Assembly (NCBI GenBank): GCA_039000515.1
Contig: JBCFYV010000926.1
Span: 1 to 64,000 of the forward strand
Direction of reading: 5' to 3'
Source of the DNA: Timema cristinae
Taxonomy: Eukaryota; Arthropoda; Insecta; Phasmatodea; Timematidae
Length of the DNA: 64,000 nt
Shown here: piece by piece, positions 1 through 12,330 of the stretch
Numbering within the stretch: the first letter of the stretch is position 1
Layout of the letters: every line of letters starts with the position of its first letter
Program-made: the position numbers and the translations under genes
The notes under the pieces: generated by a model
What the model saw: only the letters and a program-made list of their open reading frames with translations
Told to the model about the DNA's origin: nothing
Databases searched by the model: none

Positions 1-531
1 AAATGTGATGAAAACCCAGAAATTTTAGGCAAAATTTTATATTTTTTTGAGGTGGGGCCAAAAAATTATTTATCATTTTTTTCCCCACTTAAAAACATTT
101 TTCCCAAAAAAAGGGTTAAATGAATATACTTCAAAATGGCGACCGAATAATTTAAAAAACCATGTGATTGATCAGATGAAAAAGATTTTTACGAATCCCA
201 CGCAGTGGATAAAAATATCTTATCATTAAAATTTCGATAACTATAAAATAATCATAAAATAATTTATTATGTATACAAAAATTACATGTTTTTTCTCTTT
301 TTCCGGAAAATATGATACCTGTATAAAAGGTACTAATTTATGCACTATATTACACGAAATAGCTAACATTCCAAAACTAAGAACAAGTACTTTATATTAT
401 GTTTAAAATTTTGTCTCGGATTGGGTAGAAAGAAATTATCAAAAGTAATGAAATAGTGTGAGAAAACTTAAGTTTGCGTTATTTTGAATGTAAAATATAA
501 ATGAAATTTAAAAAAAACTTAACATTAATAA
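1..531. other. AT-rich sequence, nothing recognised
   Basis: No coding region, RNA gene or repeat unit that I can support. The one open frame here (47-229) has low-complexity composition and no recognisable domain. Confidence 0.5.
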
Positions 532-1140
532 CACGGCGGCTCGTAGTCCAGAAAATGTTTAGCCTTTGTTTTAAAAATTGTGTAAAAGGAAAAAAAACAT
601 GCATAAAAAGAAAATTTATTCAGAACTTGATAAAATCTTAACAAAAAAAGACTTTTTTATTTACTTTAACTTAATTTGTTTCAGTTCAAGCTTGATCTTT
701 TCTTTTAAAAAAATAAAATCCATTCTTCTTGTTTTAATTTGCGCAAAAAGTTCAATAATTTTTCCTTGATCTCTGGATGACAATCGAGGAAATTTTTCTC
801 CATTGAAATTACTTCAAGCGCATTTAGTCTTTCCGAATTCATAGTGCTTCTTAAAAAAGTTTTTTATTCTTTTCAATGTTGAAAAGCAGCGCTCTGCCTC
901 TGATGTAGTCATGGCAATTGTCAAGAGGATTTTTATCAGTTTTCGTAATTTCACTAAAAACATCATCTAGATTATTTCTAAGATAAATTTCAGCAGCTCA
1001 ACTAATTTGCAATATTCTGTGGTTGAAAATCCACCTTGTGTAAAATTAAACCTTACAATTCAACTGTGAATTTTTTTCAATTTGTTCTTATCTGTGGTAT
1101 TCTGGTATTATTTATATTTAAGGTTATCAAAATTTAGGCC
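532..1140 (-). pseudogene. hAT-type transposase, C-terminal end, decayed
   Basis: Reading the minus strand from about 1130 to 690 gives a broken hAT C-terminal dimerisation domain. The diagnostic stretch TTSEAERCFSTLKRIK lies at 912-864, followed after a frameshift by LRST-NSERLNALEVISMEK. hAT transposases use this region to form dimers. A stop codon and at least one frameshift break it, and the N-terminal and catalytic parts are absent. The left edge, ACGGCGGCTCGTAG near 533-546, resembles the terminal repeat of the hAT element at 20530-21350, and 541-850 matches 20537-20860 closely in DNA. The right boundary is not resolved. The family is clear; exact limits are not. Confidence 0.75.
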
Positions 1141-3160
1141 TAATGTTAGTTTATATTTTTTGTGAAAGAGTTTTTTCTCCTATTAGGGCATTTCAGTTTT
1201 CTATTAGATTAATAATAAATGTATGTTTTTTATTACTTAAAATTATCAAACTGATGGTAATAGATGTATGTTTTATACATACATTTTGAATTTACTTGGG
1301 AAGTATTGGGGGGTGGGATCTTAAATAGTCCCAGCCCCCCAAGAGGGGCCAAGCCCCTGTTCTGGAACCCCAGGGATTTATACATACATAGATAAAAATA
1401 AAGCGATATAATTTATACTAGCAAAAATATAAACACATATGATCATAAAATAAGTATTTTGTGTTGAATTTTTAAGCAGTGTCCAGACTAGCGACCCAAA
1501 GCCTCGTTAACGTTGGATAAATAGGTTAGTCAGAATGCTCGCAACAACCCAGTGAATGTCGGGATTTCGACGAACATCAAGGGATTTTACGAGGCTGGGC
1601 TCAAAACTCACTGGACGGCGCTGCGAGACGACCTCATGCGAACCACTTGCAACTTTAAATGATGTTTTATTTCTAGTCAACCTTCCGTCACATGCCTTGA
1701 AATATTAGCTGAAAAATTTTGCGTGTTGCAAATTTTACCAAACCTTGGAAGTTTGGTTGGATTTTTTTTTAATTGATATATAAATATTAACTGCTATTTC
1801 GTTTTATAATATGCCGAGGGAAATAAATAAAAATTTAAATTTTAATCTTAAAAAAATTAGGTAGTATATTAAAAATATTATATTTACAGTTTCATGACTA
1901 TGCGTGTTGTAAACTGTACAAAAGACTGTAATTTCTTTGTTGTACATTAAGAGGATATTATCCGAAAGCTCAATGCTAGTTCTGAAGTTTCGCAGCCCCC
2001 TGCGCGTGCGAGGGAGGTGGAGCTTAGACGAATAGTCAGCGACAAGTCATCCAGTATAAGAGGAAAATACTCGGGGAACTGACATCGCCTAGTCTTCTTT
2101 TACTCTTCATTCTTTTTCAAGAGACAACACTCACGAGCACACAGAAGGATGTGTAATTATCTTGGGGGGACAGAAGTGTAAAGAAAGAAAAGAATAGTAA
2201 AACGGCATTGTACCTTCGTTTGATCTTTCGGGTTTACGGCGCTGGACTGGTCGTCTTTGGGTTTTAACCCAGAGGTCTCGGCCCAAGCGTGGTCCTTTTT
2301 TACCTAGTAAAAGTAATATAACCTAGAGAAAAAAATGATTGAGACTTTATTTTGATGAAAGTGTTGAATCTACATTAGGCCCCTATGCCCCCGTGTAACG
2401 ATGCACCATCTATTTAACGTCACAAGTTTGTTTCAATCGTGCGGGAAAACCAATAAAATTTTATGGCCCTTGTAGTAATAGTAAAAACGTTGTAAAAATC
2501 TGAAAATTGACATGTTTTACACGAAGTAAAAAAAAAAAAAAAAAATTTTAAAATTGTAAAAAACCCCTTAAAAACACTTTAAGCAAAACTGAAACAGTCG
2601 ACTAATGATTTAAAAAAATATATTTTGAGTTAACAAGGGTTAATTATGTTGATTAAAAAAATCGTTCAAATTTATTTCTATAATAAATTTTATATTGGTT
2701 AGAAGGCCCCTTTCCCTTGACAACGTTTTTGGCATTTTGAAGTGGTAGAGCATATGTCACGACTTAATCCGCATGATTCGAGTGATTTTGGGAAAATTGA
2801 ATTGGTAGGTAACGTTGAAAACTGTACTCTAGACTAGGGCAATGCCCCACATCTCGTCAAAACTAATGTATAGTACATGTACAAAGTGAATTAAATTTTT
2901 AACATTCATATAATTCAAAAACAACTTTAGTTTCCTAGGTTAAAAGGCTAGACAATGTTAAATATTTTGAAATATTTTTATATGTGACACAAGCCACAAA
3001 AAAAATATTTTCCAATGACATAGTAATTTTTACAAAGGTTTAAATCTTTTTTTTAAATTTGGAACAGTCTTCAAGTCTTCATTACATCTTGTATTCATTG
3101 GTAATCAATTAAGATTTGAATTTCTCAAATTTATTTTAAAGGGGAAATTGACACTTTAGA
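1141..3160. other. Unannotated AT-rich stretch
   Basis: No coding region found. A GC-richer patch at 1475-1660 and a weakly tRNA-like patch at 2216-2290 may be old repeats but are too degraded to assign. A 17-base poly-A run lies at about 2529-2545. Confidence 0.45.
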
Positions 3161-3162
3161 AC

Positions 3163-3235
3163 AGCCGGTAGGTAACGCGTGTGCCACTGATCTAGGGATC
3201 ACGGGGTTTTAATCCGGCTGATTGAAAGTATATCA
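3163..3235 (+). repeat. tRNA-like SINE head fragment
   Basis: A short stretch with tRNA-like layout: GTAGGTAACGCG resembles a box A region, and GGGGTTTTAATCCGGC stands where box B (GGTTCRANTCC) would be. No SINE body or tail follows, so it is probably a truncated, old copy. Confidence 0.35.
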
Positions 3236-3239
3236 TTGG

Positions 3240-3877
3240 TTAGTTATTATCGGTGGCGAACGGTGATGTTTTTGTCTAGACTTAGTTTTAGTTTGTAGGA
3301 AAATCAGGGGTTCATAAAATGTACGATAAAAAATCTTCAAATAAAAAATACTGTGGTCGTAATTAAAAAATAAAAATTTCCATATTTTCATTCAATTGCT
3401 GTGCACCTTTACTTTAAACCCTTCTCACCCTTACTCCATTATGAAATGAAATTTTAAAATTTGTGAAATGTGGGTATGCAAAAAAAAAAAAATTACGATA
3501 GGCCCAGCTTTGCTGAGCTTCCCCTTAAAAATTCCACTGATAACATCGGAAAAAAAACTGATGAGTTTTTTTTAAAAAAACCCCAATATCTCTTTAGCTA
3601 TTTGGGGAGGCCCCGGGACGGGGGGGCGAGGACAAAATATAAAATAGAACCATGGTTGTAATGGGGGGGGGCCCCCGGAGCGAGCGGCGCGGGCTTGAAA
3701 ATAAAACTGGTTCATTTTTCAAGCCGCGCGCTCGCCCGGGTTTTACACTAGTTTACAGGCGCTGGGCAATATTATTGTATGTTTGGTTCATTGAGTGCGG
3801 GGGAAAACTTCTCATTTTGCATGATATTTGCCCTTTTTTCTTTTCAGTGATAGGTTTAAACACACTTGCTATTAATG
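3240..3877. other. Low-complexity and GC-rich patches
   Basis: Contains homopolymer A and G runs (3481-3493, 3662-3671) and an unusually GC-rich segment at 3605-3745 with GCGCG and CGAGCG words. A similar GC-rich segment is at 4921-5005, so both may be remnants of one repeat. No coding region is supported. Confidence 0.4.
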
Positions 3878-4197
3878 GCCCGGTGACCTGGCGATCTAGG
3901 GAAAGGTGTCAGCTTCTGGCTGGGGCCGGGGTTCAATCCTCGGCCCGGCACAGATTTATTAAATTCCCAAAAACCCCTTCCTTCCCTCTGGCAAAAACTT
4001 TCTTGTGAATGTGGGGAAAGCCAGGCCTCCCCGTGGTTTTCGGATTCCATTTTTAAAAACTGTAGGTCCCTTCATTTCATCTCACAATCACCCTACCATT
4101 CACATTAGGTAATGCATATAACCCGAACGGGAAGTAAGAGCGGTGCTAATAATAATAATAATAAAAATTTAAAAATAATAATAATAATAATATAATA
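3878..4197 (+). repeat. tRNA-derived SINE, family A, copy 1
   Basis: The head is tRNA-like: GTGACCTGGCGATCTAGG carries box A and GGGGTTCAATCC (3929-3939) is box B, the internal promoter of RNA polymerase III. The body matches the other family A copies at 4645, 15008 and 36145. The tail is CCGAACGGGAAGTAAGAG followed by CGGTGC and a (TAA)n run from about 4147. It was inserted by retroposition and encodes no protein. Confidence 0.85.
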
Positions 4198-4365
4198 ATG
4201 GCCAAAATTTTTAATGGGTAAGACCATAAATAAATGTTTTGTATATATGTAAAACCCGATATGTTAAAATACTTCAATATTAAATTCAAAGTGGGGCCTT
4301 TACAAATAAAAATCCCCAAATTAGTTTGGAGAGAGAAAGAAAAAACCACAACAAAAAATAATTTT

Positions 4366-4470
4366 TAAAAAATCACCTTCAGTTCACTGAGCCAAGATTC
4401 GAACCTTTGCCTCCTAGTCAAAAGTATCGAGTGCAAACGCACCATTCCGCCACTGGTGCGAATCTGATTT
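4366..4470 (-). repeat. tRNA-like SINE head fragment
   Basis: On the minus strand, AAGGTTCGAATCTTGG (box B-like) is preceded by a box A-like region near 4440-4462. No tail is visible, so this is a truncated head related to the SINEs of this window. Confidence 0.5.
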
Positions 4471-4644
4471 TAAAACACTTCAGAAAAGTAAACCCTACGC
4501 ATTTCTCAATTTATTAATTGGATGCACTTCTACTTTTTTCTTTTTTATAAATCACAATATTTTCTGTAAGAATTTTCGTGAGCAGAGATGTAAAGTGGTT
4601 TTTACAGAGACATCTTCTCTAACTAGGGGGGGTGGGGGGGGGGG

Positions 4645-4912
4645 GGACCTTGTGGTCTAGGGGGAAGTGTCAGACTTCTGTGCTGGCGCCGGGTTTTAAT
4701 CCTCGGGGCCCGGCCAGGATTTTTCTTATTTCCAAACCCTTCCTTCACCCTTGACAAGAATTTGTGAATTTTGGGGAATGCCAGGCCGCCACTGTGGTTC
4801 GGATTCCCCCGTTAAACTGTAGGTCCTTCATTTCCTCACAATAACCCTACCATTTCACATAGCTAAGTGGTATAACCCCAACGGGTAGTAAGACGCGGTG
4901 CTAATAATAATC
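4645..4912 (+). repeat. tRNA-derived SINE, family A, copy 2
   Basis: Aligns end to end with the copy at 3878: box A in TTGTGGTCTAGGGGG, a mutated box B (CCGGGTTTTAATCC), then the common body and tail ACGGGTAGTAAGACGCGG plus (TAA)n. The G-rich run just upstream (4625-4646) is outside the SINE. Confidence 0.85.
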
Positions 4913-5036
4913 TAACTGGGGTCCGCTAATTACGCGCTCAAATCGCGCGCTCGCCAGTTTGGCCACCCAGTCGCTTTGCGCGCTCGCTCGCACGCCCTTT
5001 TCAGTCTGGCCGAACCCTTAGTGTTGTGTTGTGTTC

Positions 5037-5335
5037 TTTATTTTAGTGTAATCAAACTTCCCGTTTGGGTTTTTTTTGTTTTATTTTTTTATCATAACAC
5101 CTTACACTCTTTAGGGTCCTTGCATGTGTATTAAATGTGCTAACTAGTTAGGGATAGGAATGGTTCAATTTAGAGGAAGTGGGACTCACATTTGCGTGAA
5201 GGGGGAGTGAAAAAGTGTTTATGAAATACCCCCCCTCAGTACAAACACAAAATACGAACCCAAGTTCTGCGTCTGCGGCAGTCGGTTTATTTCAAGAGCA
5301 ATGCCTTAAAGTTTAGACCATGCGGATACCAAAGC
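5037..5335 (-). repeat. Degenerate SINE, family B
   Basis: Minus-strand family B copy. The body words AGAGGAAGTGGGACTCACATT and TTGCGTGAAGGGGGAG (plus-strand order) match the reverse complement of the copy at 13848. The head lies near 5250-5335. The tail is strongly mutated and carries a poly-T insertion (5071-5091). Confidence 0.6.
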
Positions 5336-8300
5336 GGTTGTTTGGTTTTTTTGGTAAGATTGTTTAGAATGTTTGATGTAATCTATTCATGTTTTTTTAT
5401 AAATCAATAAAATTATTTATTTGATAATATTTAATGTTTCGTATATATATTATTTCTGTTTTGTCAACATTCTTTTCCTCAACTTCACACAGCCTACAGC
5501 GGTGAATAAGGTCTCAGTGGATAGGTTTTTTTTTTTTGCGACTTCTGTCATAGCATACTCAGTTTACGTTTAAAACACATGTTTTTTTTAATGTGATTAA
5601 AATAAATTTTGTTTTTTTGCAATGACTATCAATTTGTCTAGGGGATGGGGACGCTTCCAAGAGCTGGATTTTTACTTGTCAAATGCTGTATTTACAAATG
5701 GACAAACTATATGTAGCTTTTTCAAGGTCCTATATCTAACAATAATTTTATTTTTATTACCGAAAATTAAGTAAATGCCTCTAGCAGATGTTTGAAGTGA
5801 TCTTCCACTGGCCAATTTTTAAAAATTAAAGGCTTTCAAAATCCAATTAGTATATTTATAGCAAAAAATTTTTCTTCAAAATTACAACCTTTTTTAAACT
5901 TATCTTGAGGGGCCCTTGCCTGATTTATTTATTTATTTATATGACCCTAGAAGCTATTAAAGCGCTTCTAAACTGATATTTTCTTACAGTTAGTTTTATT
6001 CTAGAAGTTATAGGGTGTGGTCTTCTCCAGTTAATTTTTGAAAATTTAATGCACAATAGAAATAATTTGGAGTTCTATTTACGGCAATTTTTTAAAGTTT
6101 AATATTTAATACTGTCGAAGTGTTTGAAATGTATCTAGGAGAGAGAAACTTCTTTCCATGGGGGGCTAATTCGCCCCATGGGCAGTGCCCCCTTACCGTA
6201 AAGTTCACCGCCCCTGACCCAAAGTTTTTTATAAAATATATTTAAATATAGTTTTCTTTATGGAAGCTTTTCAGAGTAGTCCATTCTGGATTTTTTTTCC
6301 ATTTCTTTATATTTTATTAAGAGTGACCCAAATCATAAGACTCTGGAAGTTATTTAGAGCTTTTTTTAAAATTGTAATAAGGGAATTATTCATCCTTCTC
6401 ACACGAAAGCAATGATTTCTTACAGTTGTTGTGGGTCCCGTGCGTGCGTGCGGGGCCTGCCTCATTGAACACAATATTTGAAAGAACCTAAGGGGGGCCT
6501 ACCTGTGCCCTTCTGTGGACACGTCTATGGAAAAAAAACTGGAAGTTTTAAAATGTCTCGGTAGTTGTAAAATTGGACAAACTATCTAAGAAGTTTGTAT
6601 TTTGGAAAACTCAGTGACAGAATTGAAATTAATTCTAAAATGTAATTTTTTTGGTTCCTCAAATTAATTTAATCTCGGAATAGTCTTTTCGAACATTGAA
6701 ATAGTAATTGTTTGCCAGTTTAAGGGGGCACTTTTTTTGTGGCTAACTCAAGAAAGGGGAAAAAGGAATGCCAATAAAGGCCCCTGATCAGATTATCCGG
6801 AATCTCGGAATACCGAGTTTTTTCTATTGGTACAATTTCAATTAAAGTGTATTTAGGTTGGCCTAGGATGTTTTTTTAGTTTGCATATTTTTAAAGATAA
6901 GTTCCTAAACCAAAAAATAAATTTATTGAAATAATTTTTTTCTAGAGATAAAATATAAATAAATAAAAGTTAAAAACTCCTAATTTTTTTTGAAAATTAT
7001 TCCCAAACATATGTTTATTTTTTATTTAATATTAGGTAAGAGCCAAATGTTTTTTTAATGTTTTTGATTTACGTATTTTTTTTAATATTACAAACAAAAT
7101 GGCAATTTTCCATTTCCTATGAAAGTGACTTTAAGGTTACTTTACATAAGCGTTAATTTCCAATTTTGATCATTTCTCCGCTACTATTTGAGATACGAAA
7201 ATACTTATAACTGTATTTTTTGTACTGTTAAAAAAAAACAAATATTTTATTCGAAAAATATTTCAAAAAAAAACCAATAGTTTCTGAGATATAAGCAAAA
7301 ATAAAAACATAAATTTGGAGATCTTTTAAATATGAAATTTATTTTTGCTCTTTGGTGGACAAAGAGTTCCCCTTTTATTACATTTCTGCAAGTGTTCTGA
7401 ATAATCTATTGCCATGGAGTAAAGGAATTAAATAGCTACAGTGTATATTATTTCCTTTATGACCTTTTGGTGGAGTTTTTCTGTTAAAAAAAAATGGGGA
7501 ATCTATTATTTCGTTTCACAACTATTAAAGTTTTTAGTAAATCAGTCCATTTTAATATGAGAGATGGGGAAAAGACTGTGCGGTGCACCGTCATCCGTAC
7601 CGTTTTATTTTTAAAAGTAGAGTAACAATGTTGATTGTATAGGTGTGTATTTTTAAGGTTTTTTTATTCTTCCAAATTCTAACATATTACCTAATTTTAA
7701 CAACTAAGTTATCTTCCATTATCTTTGAGAATATAATTAACGAGCGCTTGTGTACTGAGTGACTAAACGCTCAGCCAACAGATGCCTTTATTCATCTGTT
7801 GCTACTTTTCGTATTTTTTACTTGGGTGAATCTACAAAACACTATTAATCGCTGAAAATTTTATAAAGTCCCGGTGATTTTTAAAATTACCATCAGTCAC
7901 TGGTAATGTTAATAAGCTAAGTAAAGGTTTGATTAGTTTTGATTATGTTTTATAATAAATTCAGCATAATTATTTTTTTAAAAAATCAATGGTGATGTAG
8001 AAAATACCGTTGATGTTTCATACTTTCACCAAAGTGAATAGGTATATTAAAAAAATTTTCTGGTAAATTATTTTACTTTTGGTGATTCTATACATTCACC
8101 AGTAATTTTAAAAATAATGAATTGAACACATTGCATTAATATAAATTTAACATATTTCTCTTTTACTTAGTTATTATATGAAATTTAAAAACATAGTTGG
8201 ATTTAAAAGTTTTTCCGAAATGTCAATATACGCTCCAAGACAATCATTTACCCGCATTTGACCACTTTAGAAATGTTGTTGTTATTTTATTTATTAAGTT

Positions 8301-8745
8301 AAAAAAATTGTTTTATATAATTTTTATGTGAATCCAAATAGCAATTTATTTGACACACCCTTATATAGAACGCTATAAAACGATCACAATCACATTGAAT
8401 ACAAGACATTTGGCTTAGGTAACTTTTCAACAAACACAGTCCGACAATTTTAATTTTATAACTATTATAATTTTAGAGATTATATTTTTTGTTTTTAGCA
8501 CATAATCACAAACAATTAAAAAACAAGTCAAAATTGGGAAAGGGGGGTTTTAGCTCAATATTTGCGTTTGGAAGCCTAATAACTAAAGCTTTCACCTCAC
8601 TTTGGGTTATGAATTGGAATTCTCAAGGGCCATTGCCTTAATTTGTAGCCTTTTGTTTGTCTTCAATAGCCTTTGTTATGTAAGGTGGATTTCTAATCGG
8701 CATGGATCGTCTGCGTTTGGATTAAAAGCTTGGCAGGAAAAATTT
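5336..8745. other. 3.4 kb AT-rich stretch without recognised genes
   Basis: I found no open frame with coding character, no SINE and no obvious terminal repeats. It has many poly-T and poly-A tracts and a short (TTTA)n run at about 5924-5940. It is probably intergenic or intronic DNA or decayed repeats. Confidence 0.45.
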
Positions 8746-8749
8746 TTAG

Positions 8750-9460
8750 ATAGAACGCCTCAGTTTTTTCCCCCATGTGGCTAGCCCAAAAATGCATCGT
8801 CTCTGAAAATCTTCTTCCCCTTATACCCACATTTTTCCATAAACAAAGAGGCAGTAACTTCTCCTGGTCCGTGAATTGCTTTCACTTGTTAGTAGTGTGT
8901 TTTTTTGTTAATGCACGTAATTTCTCTTTTGTCCTTGCTTATGTTCCAAAAAGTAAACTTTCTTTTTAAAACAGCTTCTTCTGGTGTCATGTTCCTTGCT
9001 GAGGGTGGACACTTCACTTCAATAATGGTGTCAGATCCTGTTAGACCATCGGGAGTTGTCCCAAGTAAGATAATTCCGGATCAACAAAGAGCCCACAAGG
9101 CTCAACTTTAATATTAATTTTATTTTCAAGAGCCAATATACCATTCTTCTCATCATCTCTACCGTTACAGCATTGCATCTGTGTCAAAATCATCATAGAG
9201 CATACCTTGAACAGCTTTTCACAAGATGTTGAGGAAGTCTTCGACAAAACGGGTCCAAAGTTAGAGGCAGTGAGCAGCTTTCGCCGTACTTCTTTCATCG
9301 ACCACTATTTCTTTGGAGAAGTGTCCCTCATTCAAGCTCCTCGCGTTGCTCTGATGTGCTTGGTAAAGTAGAAATAAATCTAAATTTCTCTCTATCAAAT
9401 TTTTCCGTAACCATATCAGGCTTCTGAGCACAAGGCCCATAGTCTTTGTCATTATTAGTC
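8750..9460 (-). pseudogene. YqaJ-like PD-(D/E)xK exonuclease gene, decayed
   Basis: The minus strand encodes a recognisable YqaJ-type nuclease in pieces. An N-terminal part from about 9298 reads EVRRKLLTASNFG, then VEPCGLFVDPELSYLG. After a frameshift near 9055 the reading continues as TTPDGLTGSDTIIEVKCP with SARNMTPEEAV downstream. The PDG and EVK pair forms the PD-(D/E)xK metal-binding core of the lambda exonuclease/YqaJ superfamily, which degrades DNA from ends. Further frameshifts and a stop codon follow. The family occurs in phages and as multi-copy genes in many animal genomes, often linked to mobile DNA. Whether this copy came from a host gene or a passenger gene of a transposon cannot be told here. 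Confidence 0.7.
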
Positions 9461-11750
9461 AACCTAGGTCTAAAATGGGTTCTTTTTCTTCACTTTTGCA
9501 GGCAGACTTCTTGTTCTTTCAATTTGAACGAAGTCTTCACATCTCATCTTCTTAGTAAACTTCCCGGGGACTAGCTTGGTACATTACTTTGTGTATTTTA
9601 TATAGAGGAGTTTTAGTATTGTAAGAAACTACAGCAGCATGATTCTAGAAGAGTAGGACATCTTAAGGCAAAAATGAACCCTTTTCTCCACCGATAAGGT
9701 AAGACAGTGGTAAAAACCCTGGCCCGCCATGCCATTTATTGCGACCAACCAACTAAATGAAATTTGCAAAATAAATTCCTAGCATATTCTCATATTACTT
9801 AGACTAGGTTGTCAGTGAAATATGATTAAAAGTTTTATTAAGGACGAAAGCATTTAAAGTTTATACTAGTAAGTTCTACCGATACTTCAACAGCAGCTAT
9901 GACATCGAGTCCGTTTATTTATGGGGGCTTTGTGAATAATTTGTTTGGTAGCCGTATCTTAAAAACCTTGTGTTAATTGCGTGAAGAAGTTTGAGGGAAT
10001 ATGTCTTGATTGAATATCTATGTAACGCAGTGTCACAGATATTGCACATATTATTGCATCGAAATTTTTGAAAATTTCAAAAAATTGGCATCTATTTTTT
10101 CACTAGCCATATATGAGTTCTATGACATAACATCAACCGTTCAAATGAGCATATTTGCTCCAGGTGTGACGTAAGAATTCTAAATTTATTAAGAACTCTT
10201 GTTTCTGTACTCCATGGATGGACAGACCAAGGGTTCTGACCTGCTGCAAGGCATCAAAAAGATATTTGTCTAAATTTGTCTACAATGATTGGAGCAAATA
10301 ATGCAATAGTGTCTCTCCCACAAAGCATATGTGATAACTTTGCCACGCCAACACACTTATTGCATATCACTGCATTATAGGCTTACACCAGTAAAATTTG
10401 GTTGTAAAAAGATCTGGGCTAAAGAAATCTGATACTGACATTAGTGCAAACAGAGAACTTCATTAAATCAGAGGACTCAATCACCGACAATTCAAAGGCT
10501 TCCTCAATGGAAACCGAGGCCAAATATGGTGACCGTGTTTACTGCAGCAGAGGCAAGGTTTTGAAAACTTTCAGAGGAAATCAAGAGAAAAATAATTACA
10601 TCTCAGATTTAGCAAACAATGTTATCAGTATTCCAGGTAAAACTAAGATTATTATAATTTTGAAGTTAAAAATGTACTAATTTCTGCGCTGTAAGGAAAT
10701 GTTTCCCTCACATGAAATTCATTCCAGCCTAGAAGTATGCTGGGCACATCAGCCGAATCCAGGAAACTTTCAGAGAAGATTTGTGATTTAAATTGTGACA
10801 AATTCCTATTCAAGATATTTCCCAAAACTCTTATTTTGATGTTGGTTATGAAGGAGTTGGGGCAAGGGAAATGGTAGCGTCATTCTTTACAAAATTAAAG
10901 TAAGATATTATTTTCAATATTTTCGATTTTTTTTTCTTTCCGGGGGTTGGGGGGGAGATCAACCTATCGCCCCCTCCGGAATCCACCACTGTTTAAGATA
11001 TGTTGATGATCGTGATGGTGCTATTTTTAAGCACTACATTATTATGTACGTATATATTTATTATATTTGGCCACCTTGCCCCGGAATAATACTAGCCCCG
11101 TCGTTAAAACAAAGAGCCTTTACTGTACATCACTTTTGTACAAAGGAAGAATTATTTTTTTATTACAAGGTTTTATTGCAATCTATTCAATATACAAATA
11201 AATTATTTTCCTTTTGTAAAAATATTGATCTGATTACAAACGTTTTTTAAAAAAATAGTCATTGAGCTTATTTAAAGCTTGCTCATTCTTAGCTTGGTTT
11301 TATGATTTGCAATGGTAGAATTCTGGTAAGAAGGGGTTTTATATAAAATACACCAATTTTTCGTTGGTCAACATTGATAACATTTTAATTTATTACCAGT
11401 GTTAGTTTATAAGCAGGCCTATAATATGAATAGTCTGATAAACATAAAAACCAGTCTAAATGAACTACTCGTATATTAAAATGTGTCTTTTGGATCCGTT
11501 ACCTTTGTGGTTCTGTAAAAGCGCTATCATTTATCCATATCAAAGTAATGTTTCTGATGGAACGGCATAACTAACATCATTCACAAATTACAGTCTCAAT
11601 AGATGTGATGTGTGGACCTCAGTTAGATCACCGTTATCTGCCTCCAGCAACTTTGGTTTTTTTCTATTACAATTAAAATCATTTGCAATTGTCTCCAAAA
11701 TGCTCTTTAATGGTATGAAAATTAAAATTGAAAAATACGGTAAAAAGTAT
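9461..11750. other. Unannotated stretch downstream of the YqaJ-like pseudogene
   Basis: Short protein-like frames occur on both strands around 10060-10680 but none matches a family I recognise. They may be upstream exons or remnants of the neighbouring minus-strand pseudogene. No RNA genes or clear repeats seen. Confidence 0.4.
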
Positions 11751-11756
11751 TTTCTT

Positions 11757-12010
11757 TAACACCGCGTCTTACTACCCGTTGGGTGTTATGCTTATGTACT
11801 AATTAAGCTAAGGGTTTTGGGATTAGGAAGGTTATATCAATATTAAGTATGCCCTCATTTACGTGGAGGGAGAGTAGTAAACCATTTTGGAAAACCCCTC
11901 AATACACCCGACCTAGATTCGAAACTTAAACTCCCCGTCATCGACAGTCTATAGTCTATTGCGAGAGTAGAGCTTTAGATAACGCGGCCACCAAAGTGGG
12001 TGTATAAAAA
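11757..12010 (-). repeat. tRNA-derived SINE, family B
   Basis: Minus-strand copy. The plus strand begins with the reversed tail ACCGCGTCTTACTACCCG, continues with the family B body (GTGGAGGGAGAGTAGTAAACC) and ends with the tRNA-like head, where CTAGATTCGAAAC is the reverse of a mutated box B, up to the box A region CGGCCACCAAAGTGGG at 11983-11998. Confidence 0.8.
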
Positions 12011-12235
12011 TAAAAAAGTCTCTTAGTGATTTTTGTAGGCACTACAATTTATTCCCTAAGGTCCAATTAATTTTGTAATTAATAAAATTATCTATTCTTT
12101 CTCGGGGTCTTAATACCTATCCGGGAAACATGCATTTTAATAAAGCTATAGAGTTGGAATGGGTAAATTAAAACTTAGTTAAAATGTACCCAAATTTTCA
12201 AGGAAGAAGTGTATGGAAAACATTTTAAAAAAACC

Positions 12236-12330
12236 ATAGCTACCCCCGGGCCCGGGATTTGAACCCCGATGACTATGTCAACGGGAAACACGTTAAATGA
12301 ACTTAGCGTGTACGTCATTACAGTTTAGGT
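12236..12330 (-). repeat. tRNA-like SINE head fragment
   Basis: CCCGGGATTTGAACCCCGAT on the plus strand is the reverse complement of a box B-like motif with a stem. An A-box-like region lies near 12290-12320. Body and tail are missing. Confidence 0.5.
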
